A stretch of 64,000 bases of DNA, from the NCBI GenBank assembly GCA_040901865.1, contig JBBDYD010000137.1, positions 1-64,000 of the forward strand, given 5' to 3'. Below, one piece after another: positions 52,006 through 60,881 of the stretch. Numbering within the stretch: position 1 is the stretch's first letter; every line of letters begins with the position of its first letter. The notes under the pieces were generated by a model that made no database searches, was not told the DNA's origin, and saw only the letters and a program-made list of their open reading frames with translations. The translations under genes were made by a program, and so were the position numbers. Source of the DNA: JBBDYD01 sp040901865. GTDB lineage: Bacteria; Bacteroidota; Ignavibacteria; UBA10030.

Positions 52006-52810
52006 TTGTCGAGCGCAGTAACCTGGAGAGACGCCCCCTCACCTTTGAAGCCGTCTCTGTGACTTCCTGATGAGAGAGTTTTGCCGCGCCTATTCCTGTT
52101 CCCATATTTGATATGAGTGACAAGCCTGCCGTCCGAATTCCGGATTGAGTCGCAATGGTTAGTTCGGGCACCGTGGACATTCCCACCGCATCCACCCCAG
52201 TTCGCGCAAGCATTTCGATCTCCGCCGCTGTTTCGTAGCTCGGACCCTTCAGCCAGCAGTAGGTACCTTCCCTGAGGGATATGCCTTGTGAACGGGCGTT
52301 TTGCTGAAAATATTCCCTGATCTTCGGGTCGAGGATTCCAAGGTGCGAGGGTTTCCCGCTCGGGTTGGATGGAAGGGGGAGGAATGTCAGGTTGAGGACA
52401 CCAGTGATGAGCATCAGATCCCCCGGATGAAAATTCCTGTTAACTCCTCCTGCAGCGTTGGTGACTATCAGCGAAGTTATTCCGAGTTGTATTGCCAGCC
52501 TGACGGGGAAGAGGACCGGATCGAGGTCACCTGTTTCGTAGAAGTGGACTCGCCCTTGAAAGACCACCAGCGGAATGGAATCGAAGCCGTTTTCGCTGAT
52601 CGTGCCGAAAACAACCCGTCCGGAGTGACCCTCGACGGTTGATTGAGGATAGAACGGAATCTCTGATGCAGGGATTGGAATGGGGTTGCTCAACTCACCG
52701 GCAAATTCCCCCAAGCCAGAACCCAGAATGAGCCCAAGTGCTGGTTTGACAGGAAGGCGCTTCAGGACAGCTTGAGCAGCTCCTTGAAGACGGGTAGTCA
52801 GGTCAGGAAT
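51974..52810 (-). CDS. punA: Purine nucleoside phosphorylase with apparent AUU start
   Basis: Cleaves purine nucleosides to base and ribose-1-phosphate. Trimeric-family signatures are LGLILGSGLGEFAGE near 26-40, TNAAGGVN near 120, GPSYETAAEIEML near 195 and VGMSTVPE near 215. The family N-terminus before the LGSGLG loop can only be encoded upstream of the first usual start codons. In that stretch the only well-placed codon is ATT (52810-52808), five bases after GGAGG and one base after the nupC stop. From there the protein is 278 residues, the normal length. The alternative TTG at 52714 would cut away the phosphate loop. Confidence 0.9.
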   Translation of the reverse strand: MPDLTTRLQGAAQAVLKRLPVKPALGLILGSGLGEFAGELSNPIPIPASEIPFYPQSTVEGHSGRVVFGTISENGFDSIPLVVFQGRVHFYETGDLDPVLFPVRLAIQLGITSLIVTNAAGGVNRNFHPGDLMLITGVLNLTFLPLPSNPSGKPSHLGILDPKIREYFQQNARSQGISLREGTYCWLKGPSYETAAEIEMLARTGVDAVGMSTVPELTIATQSGIRTAGLSLISNMGTGIGAAKLSHQEVTETASKVRGRLSRLLRSTIMSMSQPPPV

Positions 52811-52811
52811 A

Positions 52812-54170
52812 TCAGCCTCCGATCAGTATCCCCGCGATGGTCGCTGTAAGGAGCGTGGAGAGTGTTCCACCCAGGACCGCCCTTAGACCCAGGGCTGCCA
52901 GATCCTTGCGCCTATGGGGTGCCATGGGGCTCAAACCGCCTATCTGAATCGCAATCGAGGAGAAATTGGCGAATCCGCAAAGAGCAAATGTAGACATTGC
53001 AATTGCCTTCTCAGATACAAGCTTCCCCTCGGTAATCATCGTAGACATGTCCAGATAGGCAACAAATTCGTTTAGAACTACCTTTGTGCCAATGAGTGCT
53101 CCGAAGTTCAGTGCTTCAGCTGAAGGGACTCCAATAGCAAGAGCGAGGTATTGCAAAATAAGCCCCATGACGAGTTGCAGGTTCAACGGCTTTCCGTAGT
53201 GAGTCATCAAGACATCATTAAGCCCCAAGAACCCGCCAACCCATTCAAGAAGAAAATTGAACAATGCAATTAATGCTATGAATGCCAATAACATGGCGCC
53301 AACGTTTAAGGCCAATTGGAGGCCATCCGCCGCACCACTGGCAGCGGCCTCGATGACATTTGATGCGTTCTTTTCAACCTTAACTTTGACCGTCCCTTTC
53401 GTCTCAGGCTCCTCAGTCTCCGGATAAATGATCTTAGATATGAGAAGGGCGGCGGGAGCAGCCATAATGCTGGCTCCGAGAAGCTGTGCCGCGAAACGAA
53501 CCTGTGCCTCGTTGATCCCGATGTTGTGCGCCTGAGAAAAGGCATATCCGAGCATTTGTACGTATGCTGCAAGGACTCCGCCTGCAATCGTCGCCATTCC
53601 ACCAGTCATAATCGTCAGGAGTTCGGATTTGGTCATGCCGGCTATGTATGGCCGGATCATGAGGGGCGCTTCTGTTTGGCCGACAAAGATGTTCGCAGTA
53701 TTCGACAATGACTCCGCTCCGCTGGTTCCCATCACCCTTGCCATAACCCAGGCCATCCCCTGAACGATCTTCTGCATAACTCCGAGATAGTACATCACAG
53801 ACATTAAACAAGAAAAGAAGATAATCGTTGGAAGTACTTGAAATGCAAAGAAAAATCCGATTGAGCTTGGGTTACCCGGACTAATGGCAAGAGTCCCGAA
53901 AATGAACTTCGCTCCTTCAGTCGTGAATCCAAGGATCACTACGAAGGCCTCCGCAATAGTTCCGAATGCTGCCTTCGGCCATCCAAGTGGGCCAAACACC
54001 TCTCCAAGTTCCGTTCCCTTGATGACGAGGATACCAAAAACTGCCTGTAAGGCCAGCCCTGTTCCTACAAGGCGCCAGTTCACTCTTCTGCGGTTGTTTG
54101 AAAACGACCAGGCAATCCCAAGGAGCACGGCGATTCCGAGAAGACCTTGAAGGAAGGAAAGGAGGGTCAT
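52812..54170 (-). CDS. nupC: Concentrative nucleoside transporter, NupC family
   Basis: 452 residues. Cation-coupled nucleoside uptake. Hydrophobic helices run through the whole protein. The family stretches GQTEAPLMIRPYIAGMTKSE near 170-190 and the C-terminal ALCGFANFSSIAIQIGGLSP near 395-415 are clear. A polar loop near 250-275 is rich in Glu and Lys. It feeds the salvage enzymes encoded in the same operon. GGAGG inside its last codons serves the following phosphorylase. Confidence 0.94.
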   Translation of the reverse strand: MTLLSFLQGLLGIAVLLGIAWSFSNNRRRVNWRLVGTGLALQAVFGILVIKGTELGEVFGPLGWPKAAFGTIAEAFVVILGFTTEGAKFIFGTLAISPGNPSSIGFFFAFQVLPTIIFFSCLMSVMYYLGVMQKIVQGMAWVMARVMGTSGAESLSNTANIFVGQTEAPLMIRPYIAGMTKSELLTIMTGGMATIAGGVLAAYVQMLGYAFSQAHNIGINEAQVRFAAQLLGASIMAAPAALLISKIIYPETEEPETKGTVKVKVEKNASNVIEAAASGAADGLQLALNVGAMLLAFIALIALFNFLLEWVGGFLGLNDVLMTHYGKPLNLQLVMGLILQYLALAIGVPSAEALNFGALIGTKVVLNEFVAYLDMSTMITEGKLVSEKAIAMSTFALCGFANFSSIAIQIGGLSPMAPHRRKDLAALGLRAVLGGTLSTLLTATIAGILIGG

Positions 54171-54190
54171 GGGCAGTCCTTTGGAAGTGC

Positions 54191-54766
54191 TTAATCGAGG
54201 GGTGGTTCAAAGCAATTGCGACACCGGGCTTCGTAGATATCCTTGGCGCCGATGAGAACACGGTCTTGCTGCTGTGTCTTCCGCTGCGTCCGATCCGCTG
54301 GATTTCCACACACAACGCAAATTGCGAGGGTCTTGGTTATATATTCTGCTACAGCAAGTAGTTGTGGAATCGGTTCGAAGGGTTTTCCACGATAGTCCTG
54401 ATCGAGCCCCGCAACTATGACCCGTCTGCCTTCGTTAGCGAGTTTCTCGCAAACTTCGACCAGATTGGCTTTGAAGAACTGTGCTTCGTCGACCCCGATT
54501 ACCTGAGCATCACGTACCAAGGGGGGGATCTCATCCGCGCTATCTACAGGGTGTGAGGTGATCGATTGTTCGCTATGAGAAACTATATGCTCCGCGCTGA
54601 ATCTCGTATCAATCCGCGGCTTGAAGATTGCAACGTGCTGTTTGGCGATCTGGGCTCTCCGGAGTCTCCGAATGAGCTCTTCGGTCTTTCCGCTGAACAT
54701 GCAGCCGCAAATGACTTCGATCCATCCGGTGTTTCTTGGGACAATATGTTGAGCCGATGTATCCAT
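54191..54766 (-). CDS. tdk: Thymidine kinase, type II
   Basis: 191 residues, TK1-like. P-loop GCMFSGKTEELIR near 23-35, VIGVDEAQFF near 90-99, and a lasso/zinc region with CVVCGNPADRTQR near 145-157 and a closing CRNC pair. Phosphorylates thymidine and deoxyuridine for the DNA salvage route. Its ATG shares one base with the cdd stop (TAATG). Confidence 0.94.
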   Translation of the reverse strand: MDTSAQHIVPRNTGWIEVICGCMFSGKTEELIRRLRRAQIAKQHVAIFKPRIDTRFSAEHIVSHSEQSITSHPVDSADEIPPLVRDAQVIGVDEAQFFKANLVEVCEKLANEGRRVIVAGLDQDYRGKPFEPIPQLLAVAEYITKTLAICVVCGNPADRTQRKTQQQDRVLIGAKDIYEARCRNCFEPPLD

Positions 54767-55176
54767 TATTTTCTTTTTACTGATCGGGCTAACATCTTGG
54801 AATCAAAGGCGATTGGCAGGAGGGACTTGAGTTTTAGCACCTTGGTTCTGGAGGATGACGAAAGCACGACATCGATATTGCCCGCAAGGTCCCACAGCAC
54901 TTGTCTGCAGGCCCCGCAGGGCGGAGTCATTTCATTTCCGCTGGAGACAATTGCGATAGCCCGGAATTCGTTGTCCCCTTCGGAGATGGCTTTGAAGAGC
55001 GCCGTCCGTTCAGCGCAGATCGTTAGACTGTAGCTGCTGCTCTCCACGTTACAGCCCCGGTAGATTTTTCCAGAAGTCGTTAGAAGTGCTGCTCCAACCT
55101 TGAATCGGGAGTAGGGAGCATGGGCGTTCAATTGTGCTGCTTTTGCCGAACGGACGAGTGGATGGTAATTTGGCAT
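54766..55176 (-). CDS. cdd: Cytidine deaminase
   Basis: 136 residues, homotetrameric type. Zinc and catalytic residues are in TICAERTALF (Cys-Ala-Glu near 54-56) and PCGACRQVL (near 89-97). NVESSSYSLT near 43 binds the nucleoside. It converts cytidine and deoxycytidine to uridine forms. First gene of the salvage operon, with a promoter candidate about 30 bases upstream. Confidence 0.95.
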   Translation of the reverse strand: MPNYHPLVRSAKAAQLNAHAPYSRFKVGAALLTTSGKIYRGCNVESSSYSLTICAERTALFKAISEGDNEFRAIAIVSSGNEMTPPCGACRQVLWDLAGNIDVVLSSSSRTKVLKLKSLLPIAFDSKMLARSVKRK

Positions 55177-55206
55177 GGGGCTCCCGGGGGTGCTTCAATG
55201 GCGGAA

Positions 55207-55236
55207 AAATATAGGGAACAATGGAGCGAAATGCAA
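55207..55236 (-). promoter_or_regulatory. Candidate promoter of the nucleoside-salvage operon
   Basis: On the minus strand, TTG (55236-55234), 20 bases, TATATTT (55213-55207). Predicted leader length is about 25 bases. It lies just beyond the stop codon of the upstream radical SAM gene. Confidence 0.55.
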
Positions 55237-55248
55237 CGAAACGAGTTT

Positions 55249-56280
55249 CTAAAACGCGTCCAGCAATGCATTGAAAGGGTGGATCTTCAGCGTGCAAACA
55301 CACTGATGGCACTCCTTCAGCCGATACGCCCGTACATCGGTTCTTGTTTCCCTGATCTCCGGTGTGTTAAGCAGATCCGGGAGCGGCCGCGATCTTACGT
55401 TCCCGAACGAGGGAAGGAAATAGCAAGGCAAAACATCTCCCGTTGAACTGATTACCAACGAAACAGACGGTGCGTTGCACTCGTTGCGTGGAAACGGAGA
55501 AATTCCCTGATGGGCTTCGAAATACTCAACCAGATGGATCATTTTTCCGGGAGTCTCAGCAATGAAATGGGTGAGAAATTCGGATTTCCGCTTTTGGAGC
55601 AAATCCTTCACCGATTCCCTGAATACCGCGCACTCTTCAGGATCCAAAAGGATGTCCACCGAAGGTGCAACAGGCCCGACTCGATCTCTGTGAAATGCAT
55701 CTGATTGGACGTCCGCTGCGAGGAAGGAAAGCCTGTCGATTCCAAGCCCCTTCGCGAAAACGACCATCTCGTCCAGCTTTCTGAAATTCCGTCGTTGAAC
55801 GACAAACCGGACGGAAAGAGATGGTTTGTTGGTGTTTCCGACCATCGCCTCAATACCCCTTACAATCTGATCAAAGCATTCTAATCCGCGTATCGAATTA
55901 TGAGTCATGGCATCCGGCCCGTCAAGGGAGATGATGACCTCTTCGAAAAAGGGGAGGATTTCCTTCGCTCGTTTTTCAAGCAATAGCCCGTTGGTCAGAA
56001 GTGTTTGCCGGACACCGGTTCGCTCAGCAATTCTGCAGATTTCCAGAAAGTCTTTTCGCATGAGAGGTTCCCCACCGGAATAAACAACGCGACGCAGGCC
56101 CATTTGCTGGAGATGCTTGAAAAGCTCCTTGTATTCATCAACAGTCATCTCGCTCGGAAGGGGATCGCGATATGAACAGGTCATGCAGCGAAGGTTGCAG
56201 CCGGCGGTCACGTAGAGAATGACGATCGGAAGAGAATGCGCCCGGGTGCCAACAGTATTCAGAAAGGCCCGATAGTTCAT
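55249..56280 (-). CDS. Radical SAM/SPASM-type protein
   Basis: 343 residues. The 4Fe-4S motif CNLRCMTC gives Cys28, Cys32 and Cys35, followed by VVYSGGEPLMRKDF (the GGE SAM motif) near 75-88 and TLLTNGLLL near 103-111. Near the C-terminus, Cys residues in NECNAPSVSL, VLPCYF and ECHQCVC suggest a SPASM or twitch auxiliary cluster. Such enzymes modify peptides or small molecules; the substrate here is unknown. It is the last gene of the accessory cluster, 65 bases after the arylsulfotransferase-like gene. Confidence 0.87.
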   Translation of the reverse strand: MNYRAFLNTVGTRAHSLPIVILYVTAGCNLRCMTCSYRDPLPSEMTVDEYKELFKHLQQMGLRRVVYSGGEPLMRKDFLEICRIAERTGVRQTLLTNGLLLEKRAKEILPFFEEVIISLDGPDAMTHNSIRGLECFDQIVRGIEAMVGNTNKPSLSVRFVVQRRNFRKLDEMVVFAKGLGIDRLSFLAADVQSDAFHRDRVGPVAPSVDILLDPEECAVFRESVKDLLQKRKSEFLTHFIAETPGKMIHLVEYFEAHQGISPFPRNECNAPSVSLVISSTGDVLPCYFLPSFGNVRSRPLPDLLNTPEIRETRTDVRAYRLKECHQCVCTLKIHPFNALLDAF

Positions 56281-56345
56281 TAAAGGCTTGTTTGTTTGTC
56301 CTTTGAGTCGAGGATGTCAGTCATTGAGCGGACAGGGCGCTGTTT

Positions 56346-57743
56346 CTAATAGAGTGATGAGATCTTGAAGGACCTGTAAATGAACTGAACGGGCTCAGCA
56401 ACAGAAGCTTCCCATCGTTTTCGCCCGAAAGGGTCGACCTCCACCAATCGCGGAACTCTGCCGTACGTAATAAACGTATGGCCACCTGGTAATCTCTGAG
56501 CGAACCCCAGTGCAGAAGAGTACAAAGGGGGTGTAGCACGGTATTCCCATACGAGAGTTGCCCGCTTCAGCTGCTCATCGAGGTGATATTCCACGGCCCT
56601 GCTTTCCTGTGGGGATCGTCTGTTGCCGTTGTCAAAAAGGATAATATTCCTGTTCTCCAGGCGACGGATCCCATGCTGGTGCGAAAAGCCGTTGAAGGGA
56701 TCGCCAACGAATTCAAACTCATTATTCTCCCCGCCAAGTCGCCAAACAATATTCCCCGAATTCGCATCGATTTGTGTTACCTCTTCGGTGTGTCGGAACG
56801 AAGCGAGGAGATTTCCGTCAACATCGATCTCGAGGGCATTGCCGTGCCAGGGATTGACATTCTGACCAAGGAGTGAAATGTTGTCTGCGGCATCGGTCAC
56901 ACTGAAGTGATCGAACGTGTTCCAATACAGAGGGACTGATTCCGGCCTGTAGTATTCTACCACAATCCCTTTTACAATCGCATTTGCGAGCCCCCCAAAC
57001 TCCGACAGATCCATTTCGCGATATTCGATTCCGAACAAAACATGGGCATCTCCGTCGATCCGCAATTCATGAACATCGGTTTCCCGGTTTTCCCTTGCTT
57101 GATATGAGCGAACAATGGTCCCCAAAATATCCGCCTCATAAAATTGCGTTGCGTAACCGGGACGGGCAACACAGGCGGTGTAGTTTCCATTCGGCTGTTT
57201 TTGAAAATCAATCACGGATCCTTCGAATCTTCGATACCAGAGTACATCGCCCACACTGTTAAAAATGACCCCATACGCATGAGCACCGGCACCTGTAAAT
57301 CCGGCCATGACGTATCCCGGCGCCGGATTGTCGGATTCATGGATCACAAGTCGTGGCATATCGCTCGGAAGAGATCCCGTCGTAAAGGTGACGGAATCGC
57401 CGCTTCTTTCATGACCGTGTTGCGAGATTGCCACGGGCTTTGCCCAGTACGTTTTTTCCGGCTCCAATCCAAGGAGCGGAATTCGTACCGCCTTGTTACC
57501 CACGGTCCTCAAGGGCGTGCGGAAATTCATGGACGTATCCGTCCCGTATTCAATTCTGACTGAGACCGCGTTATTGGTTCTGATCCTGCCAACTGCGCTG
57601 AGAATGTTCTCCGGGTTTCCCGATATGTTGAATTCCGTGATTTCCGGCGCGTCGATGGGATTTGAAATCTGAATACCGGTATCGCAACCGAGCAGAATGA
57701 AAACGGAAACACCGGGGATAATAAACGCTCGAACGGTTGCCAC
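56346..57743 (-). CDS. Arylsulfotransferase-like lipoprotein
   Basis: 465 residues. A lipoprotein signal ends in the lipobox LLGC with Cys20 and Asp at the next position. A fibronectin-like domain (about 30-120) precedes a beta-propeller-like ASST domain with TDVHELRID (near 217), NPWHGNALEIDVDGN (near 290) and FSHQHGIRRL near 345. ASST enzymes move sulfate from aryl donors to phenols; here the acceptor and donor are unknown. The start is GTG. It lies six bases after the methyltransferase gene upstream in the cluster. Confidence 0.83.
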   Translation of the reverse strand: MATVRAFIIPGVSVFILLGCDTGIQISNPIDAPEITEFNISGNPENILSAVGRIRTNNAVSVRIEYGTDTSMNFRTPLRTVGNKAVRIPLLGLEPEKTYWAKPVAISQHGHERSGDSVTFTTGSLPSDMPRLVIHESDNPAPGYVMAGFTGAGAHAYGVIFNSVGDVLWYRRFEGSVIDFQKQPNGNYTACVARPGYATQFYEADILGTIVRSYQARENRETDVHELRIDGDAHVLFGIEYREMDLSEFGGLANAIVKGIVVEYYRPESVPLYWNTFDHFSVTDAADNISLLGQNVNPWHGNALEIDVDGNLLASFRHTEEVTQIDANSGNIVWRLGGENNEFEFVGDPFNGFSHQHGIRRLENRNIILFDNGNRRSPQESRAVEYHLDEQLKRATLVWEYRATPPLYSSALGFAQRLPGGHTFITYGRVPRLVEVDPFGRKRWEASVAEPVQFIYRSFKISSLY

Positions 57744-57749
57744 GGTCGT

Positions 57750-59363
57750 TTACCTCGTTTCCTCGCTATTTCGGTTTCGGATACGGATCAATGCAAACCT
57801 GGCTGGCGGTCGTCGGCCTCGAAGACGGGCAAGGAACGGTCGCAAATTCCAAACGAGGCCGTACGATGGGAAAAACATATCAACGGCATACAACGCGCGG
57901 AGTTGATCAAGCCCGGTGAATGTCAGGTAACTGCCGGCAAATTCGCTTGTCAATGTCTCCCTTTCGTCGTGCGAAAAAGATTCGATTCTCTCTTTCATCA
58001 TCGCTTCACCACTTTCCCCACTGCGATAAATAGGAGAATCAACAATATAGATGCATCCTTTCTGCTTCAACAGTGACATCATCTTCTTGATTGTTTCATA
58101 GGGATCATTCGCATAGTGAAGCGAAGCGTTAAAAATAATGACTTCAAAGGAGTGTTCCGCAAAAGGAAGGAAATCGAATTCCGCTCTCACTAAGTTGAAC
58201 CCGGGCTCCCCAATATCCCGTAACCGCTGAACAACGCCAAGCCCGTCCTCAGGATCCGTATTGGCATCAACGCCGGTAACGCTGTACCCCAAACGGGCCA
58301 GGCGAAGCGAGAGCCAGCAATTTCCGGCCCCAAGGTCGAGAATCTTTTGCGGATCAGTGTGGGTATCCTGAACCAAATGATCAATAAGGCAATCATAGGA
58401 TTTGGCACGGATGGCCCACATATCCGAATGTTCGTTGCTCAGATCACGATAGGGAAGCTCATGGTAATAGCGCGGGTCTTTGTCTCCCCAACGCTCTTTT
58501 CGTCTTACCGATTGGTACGTGTTGAGAAACCGGCCGAGAATTGACTGACGGCTTGGGAGGATAAAATCCGGAATGCCATCAACGGTCTCAAAGAAGAATG
58601 ATTCGTTTCTGCATTCCCATCCTCCCCGTGATTCCACCAGGGCTCCCCGACATGAAGGACAGTGGAGAATGTCATCCATACTTACGGAAGGTGTGAATTT
58701 GTAGACAAAGAAATCCTCAAAAAGCGTTTGGTGCTGATGAACACGCTGTGCCGTGAACTTGCACTCCGAGAACATTCTCAGAATGCGTTCGATATCAGCA
58801 TCAGATGAGAGGATCAGCAGCAGATATCCCCCCGGTTTGAGGAATGCGGCGGCTTGTCGTGAGAATTCCTTGATGACGGACAAATTGCGTCCACCATAGA
58901 GGGCGGGATCGTCGGACGTGTTTTGCCGCTCGTCAAAATACGGGGGATTGAAGATAATCATGTCGAATACTTCGTGGGGGAGCGGATCAAAGAGAGAACC
59001 CTCCAGAACCCTTGTCGCGGAAGCGTATCCGTTCCGGCGAATATTCTCTGAAGCGCACTGGACCGCCTGCGGATTGATATCCGTTGCAGTCACACGGGCA
59101 CCCTGACCGGCGGCCAAAAGGGCAAGAATCCCGGAACCGGTCCCCAAGTCGAGGACATGCTTTCCCCGAAGATCCAGAGAGGACAAATATCGAGCGAGGA
59201 TCCTCCCACTCTTGAAAATACGCGGATGCATGACCGAAGGCTGGATCACAAACTCAAATCCGTTGTGGGATGTTGACACGGGCCGTTTCAGGCGGGCCCG
59301 GTAGAGGAGATTGAACGCAAGAAAATGATACGCAGGACGAAGAATTGCCGACAGGGATTTCAT
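57750..59363 (-). CDS. Double methyltransferase fusion with degenerate zinc ribbon
   Basis: 537 residues. Part one is a PrmC/HemK-like SAM methyltransferase (LDLGTGSGILALLAAGQG near 71-88; NPPY at 139-142). Part two is a short Trm112-like ribbon with Cys235, Cys238 and Cys251 but no fourth cysteine. Part three is a methyltransferase-11 type domain (ILDLGAGNCWLSLRLARLG near 340). NPPY usually methylates amide or ring nitrogen, while part three resembles small-molecule enzymes. ATG 59363 is preferred to TTG 59372. The combination is one I do not recognise. Confidence 0.85.
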   Translation of the reverse strand: MKSLSAILRPAYHFLAFNLLYRARLKRPVSTSHNGFEFVIQPSVMHPRIFKSGRILARYLSSLDLRGKHVLDLGTGSGILALLAAGQGARVTATDINPQAVQCASENIRRNGYASATRVLEGSLFDPLPHEVFDMIIFNPPYFDERQNTSDDPALYGGRNLSVIKEFSRQAAAFLKPGGYLLLILSSDADIERILRMFSECKFTAQRVHQHQTLFEDFFVYKFTPSVSMDDILHCPSCRGALVESRGGWECRNESFFFETVDGIPDFILPSRQSILGRFLNTYQSVRRKERWGDKDPRYYHELPYRDLSNEHSDMWAIRAKSYDCLIDHLVQDTHTDPQKILDLGAGNCWLSLRLARLGYSVTGVDANTDPEDGLGVVQRLRDIGEPGFNLVRAEFDFLPFAEHSFEVIIFNASLHYANDPYETIKKMMSLLKQKGCIYIVDSPIYRSGESGEAMMKERIESFSHDERETLTSEFAGSYLTFTGLDQLRALYAVDMFFPSYGLVWNLRPFLARLRGRRPPARFALIRIRNRNSEETR

Positions 59364-59402
59364 GCAGTTCAATGGAACGGAATTATCGTAGGAGGAATGC
59401 GT

Positions 59403-60881
59403 TCAAAGCCCTTCGATCTCCGGCTGGCGGTACCGAAAGAGACGAAAGAGCAATCGTAGTTCCAGGGGATATGAATACATCTCGGCATTGTACCTCCATC
59501 GCGTGACAAGGCGCAGCAACTCCCGCCTCTTCTCCGTAAGCCGAATATCTGTCACGGTCGGAAAGAACCCATTGAGGACACGCTCGAAATTCTTGAACGT
59601 TGCGTAATGCCGGGGCTTCAGCCAGGGAATAACGGGAGTTTTCCTCAGATCAAAATCGTGCCATTTCGGATCGAGCCACTCGTCCAGTGTTTGCGGGAAA
59701 CGGAATCCATATTGGCCGGCGAGCCGGAAAAGTTCGGATTCATCAAAAACCACCGGAGCGTACATATACATGATAATCTCCGCCCGCGGATTTATTTCTT
59801 TGATCTTCCGTATGAATCGGATATTCCGGTCAAAGTCCCTGTCAACGTCGTCGCTTGGGCTTCCAAAAACAAAGGAGAATTCCGGGATAATGTTGAAACG
59901 CTTCAGCCTCTCGGCAAGCAAGAGGACTGTGTCAGGTGTCTGCGTTCCCCCCTTGTTCATTTGCTTCAGTGTATCTTCGGAAGCAGACTCGGCGCCAAAG
60001 AAGATCATTTTCGATCCGCCCCGAGCCATCAAGTCAAGTGTCTCGTCCGAATAATCTAAAACCGTGTCCGGACGCCCTTCGCCCCACCAGGCGAGATTGC
60101 GGCCGATCAGCTTCGTGGCAACCTCATGTGTCCGCTTTTCGGATGTGAAGAAATTCTCGTCGAAAAACTCCACCGCATTGATCTGATACCGACGCTTAAG
60201 TTCATCCAGGTCATTCACAATCGATTCTGCAGATTTTGGCAGCCAGCGTGCCTGATACACACTGGCGATTGCACAGAAACCGCAGAGGAACGGACACCCA
60301 AAACTCGAATAGTATGCCGCTGTCCTGGTGCCTAGTGAGGATTTCCCAATATAGCGTTCTCCCTCCACCTTGTCGTAGGGAAGCGGGGGGAGGAGATTCG
60401 GATCGCTTGGACTCCTCAAAGGATTCTGGATTACCTGTCCGTTTCTGCGGAACGAGAGCCCGGGAATTTCGCCGAGGCCCACTCGGCTATTGTTCTCGAG
60501 CGTATCGATGAGTTCTACAAACGTCTTGTCGCCCTGTCCTCTGACAACATAGTCCACATATCCCGAGGTAAGGACAGTGCCGGCATGGAGAGTGGAAAAA
60601 TATCCGCCCCAAATGATGGTAAGGTCGGGGAACCGCTGTTTGAGCCCACGGGAAATCGGAATGGCCTGCATCAATTGAGGCCCTGGCATCACCGTAAGAC
60701 CGAGATACTTGATCTCCCCGCGAGCAACGAGGGCCTCAAGATCTTTCAGGATATGCGGAACTAGGTTCTGGTCAAGGATCCTATAGGGATACCTGCCCTC
60801 GAGAGCGGTCGCCACGAACATGAGCGAAAGCGGAAAGCGATGTTTCCAGCGGGCGCTTGTGGGATTGAGAAGAGCAATCAT
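59403..60881 (-). CDS. B12-binding-type radical SAM protein
   Basis: 492 residues. An N-terminal cobalamin-binding-like Rossmann domain (about 1-130) includes IIWGGYFSTLHAGTVL, but the DxHxxG histidine motif is not seen. The radical SAM core carries CPFLCGFC (Cys196, Cys200, Cys203) and FFDENFF plus MIFFGAESASEDTLKQMNKG. Related enzymes methylate unactivated carbons or build complex lipids and antibiotics. The start ATG overlaps the GT29-like gene stop by four bases. Confidence 0.88.
   Translation of the reverse strand: MIALLNPTSARWKHRFPLSLMFVATALEGRYPYRILDQNLVPHILKDLEALVARGEIKYLGLTVMPGPQLMQAIPISRGLKQRFPDLTIIWGGYFSTLHAGTVLTSGYVDYVVRGQGDKTFVELIDTLENNSRVGLGEIPGLSFRRNGQVIQNPLRSPSDPNLLPPLPYDKVEGERYIGKSSLGTRTAAYYSSFGCPFLCGFCAIASVYQARWLPKSAESIVNDLDELKRRYQINAVEFFDENFFTSEKRTHEVATKLIGRNLAWWGEGRPDTVLDYSDETLDLMARGGSKMIFFGAESASEDTLKQMNKGGTQTPDTVLLLAERLKRFNIIPEFSFVFGSPSDDVDRDFDRNIRFIRKIKEINPRAEIIMYMYAPVVFDESELFRLAGQYGFRFPQTLDEWLDPKWHDFDLRKTPVIPWLKPRHYATFKNFERVLNGFFPTVTDIRLTEKRRELLRLVTRWRYNAEMYSYPLELRLLFRLFRYRQPEIEGL

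Noticed and set aside
52622..52714. TTG 52714 as the phosphorylase start
   Set aside because: It falls inside the conserved phosphate-binding loop, which would be lost.
55120..55446. Plus-strand frame of 108 codons across the cdd/radical SAM gap
   Set aside because: It is antisense to two well-supported genes and covers the cdd promoter; no ribosome site or family.
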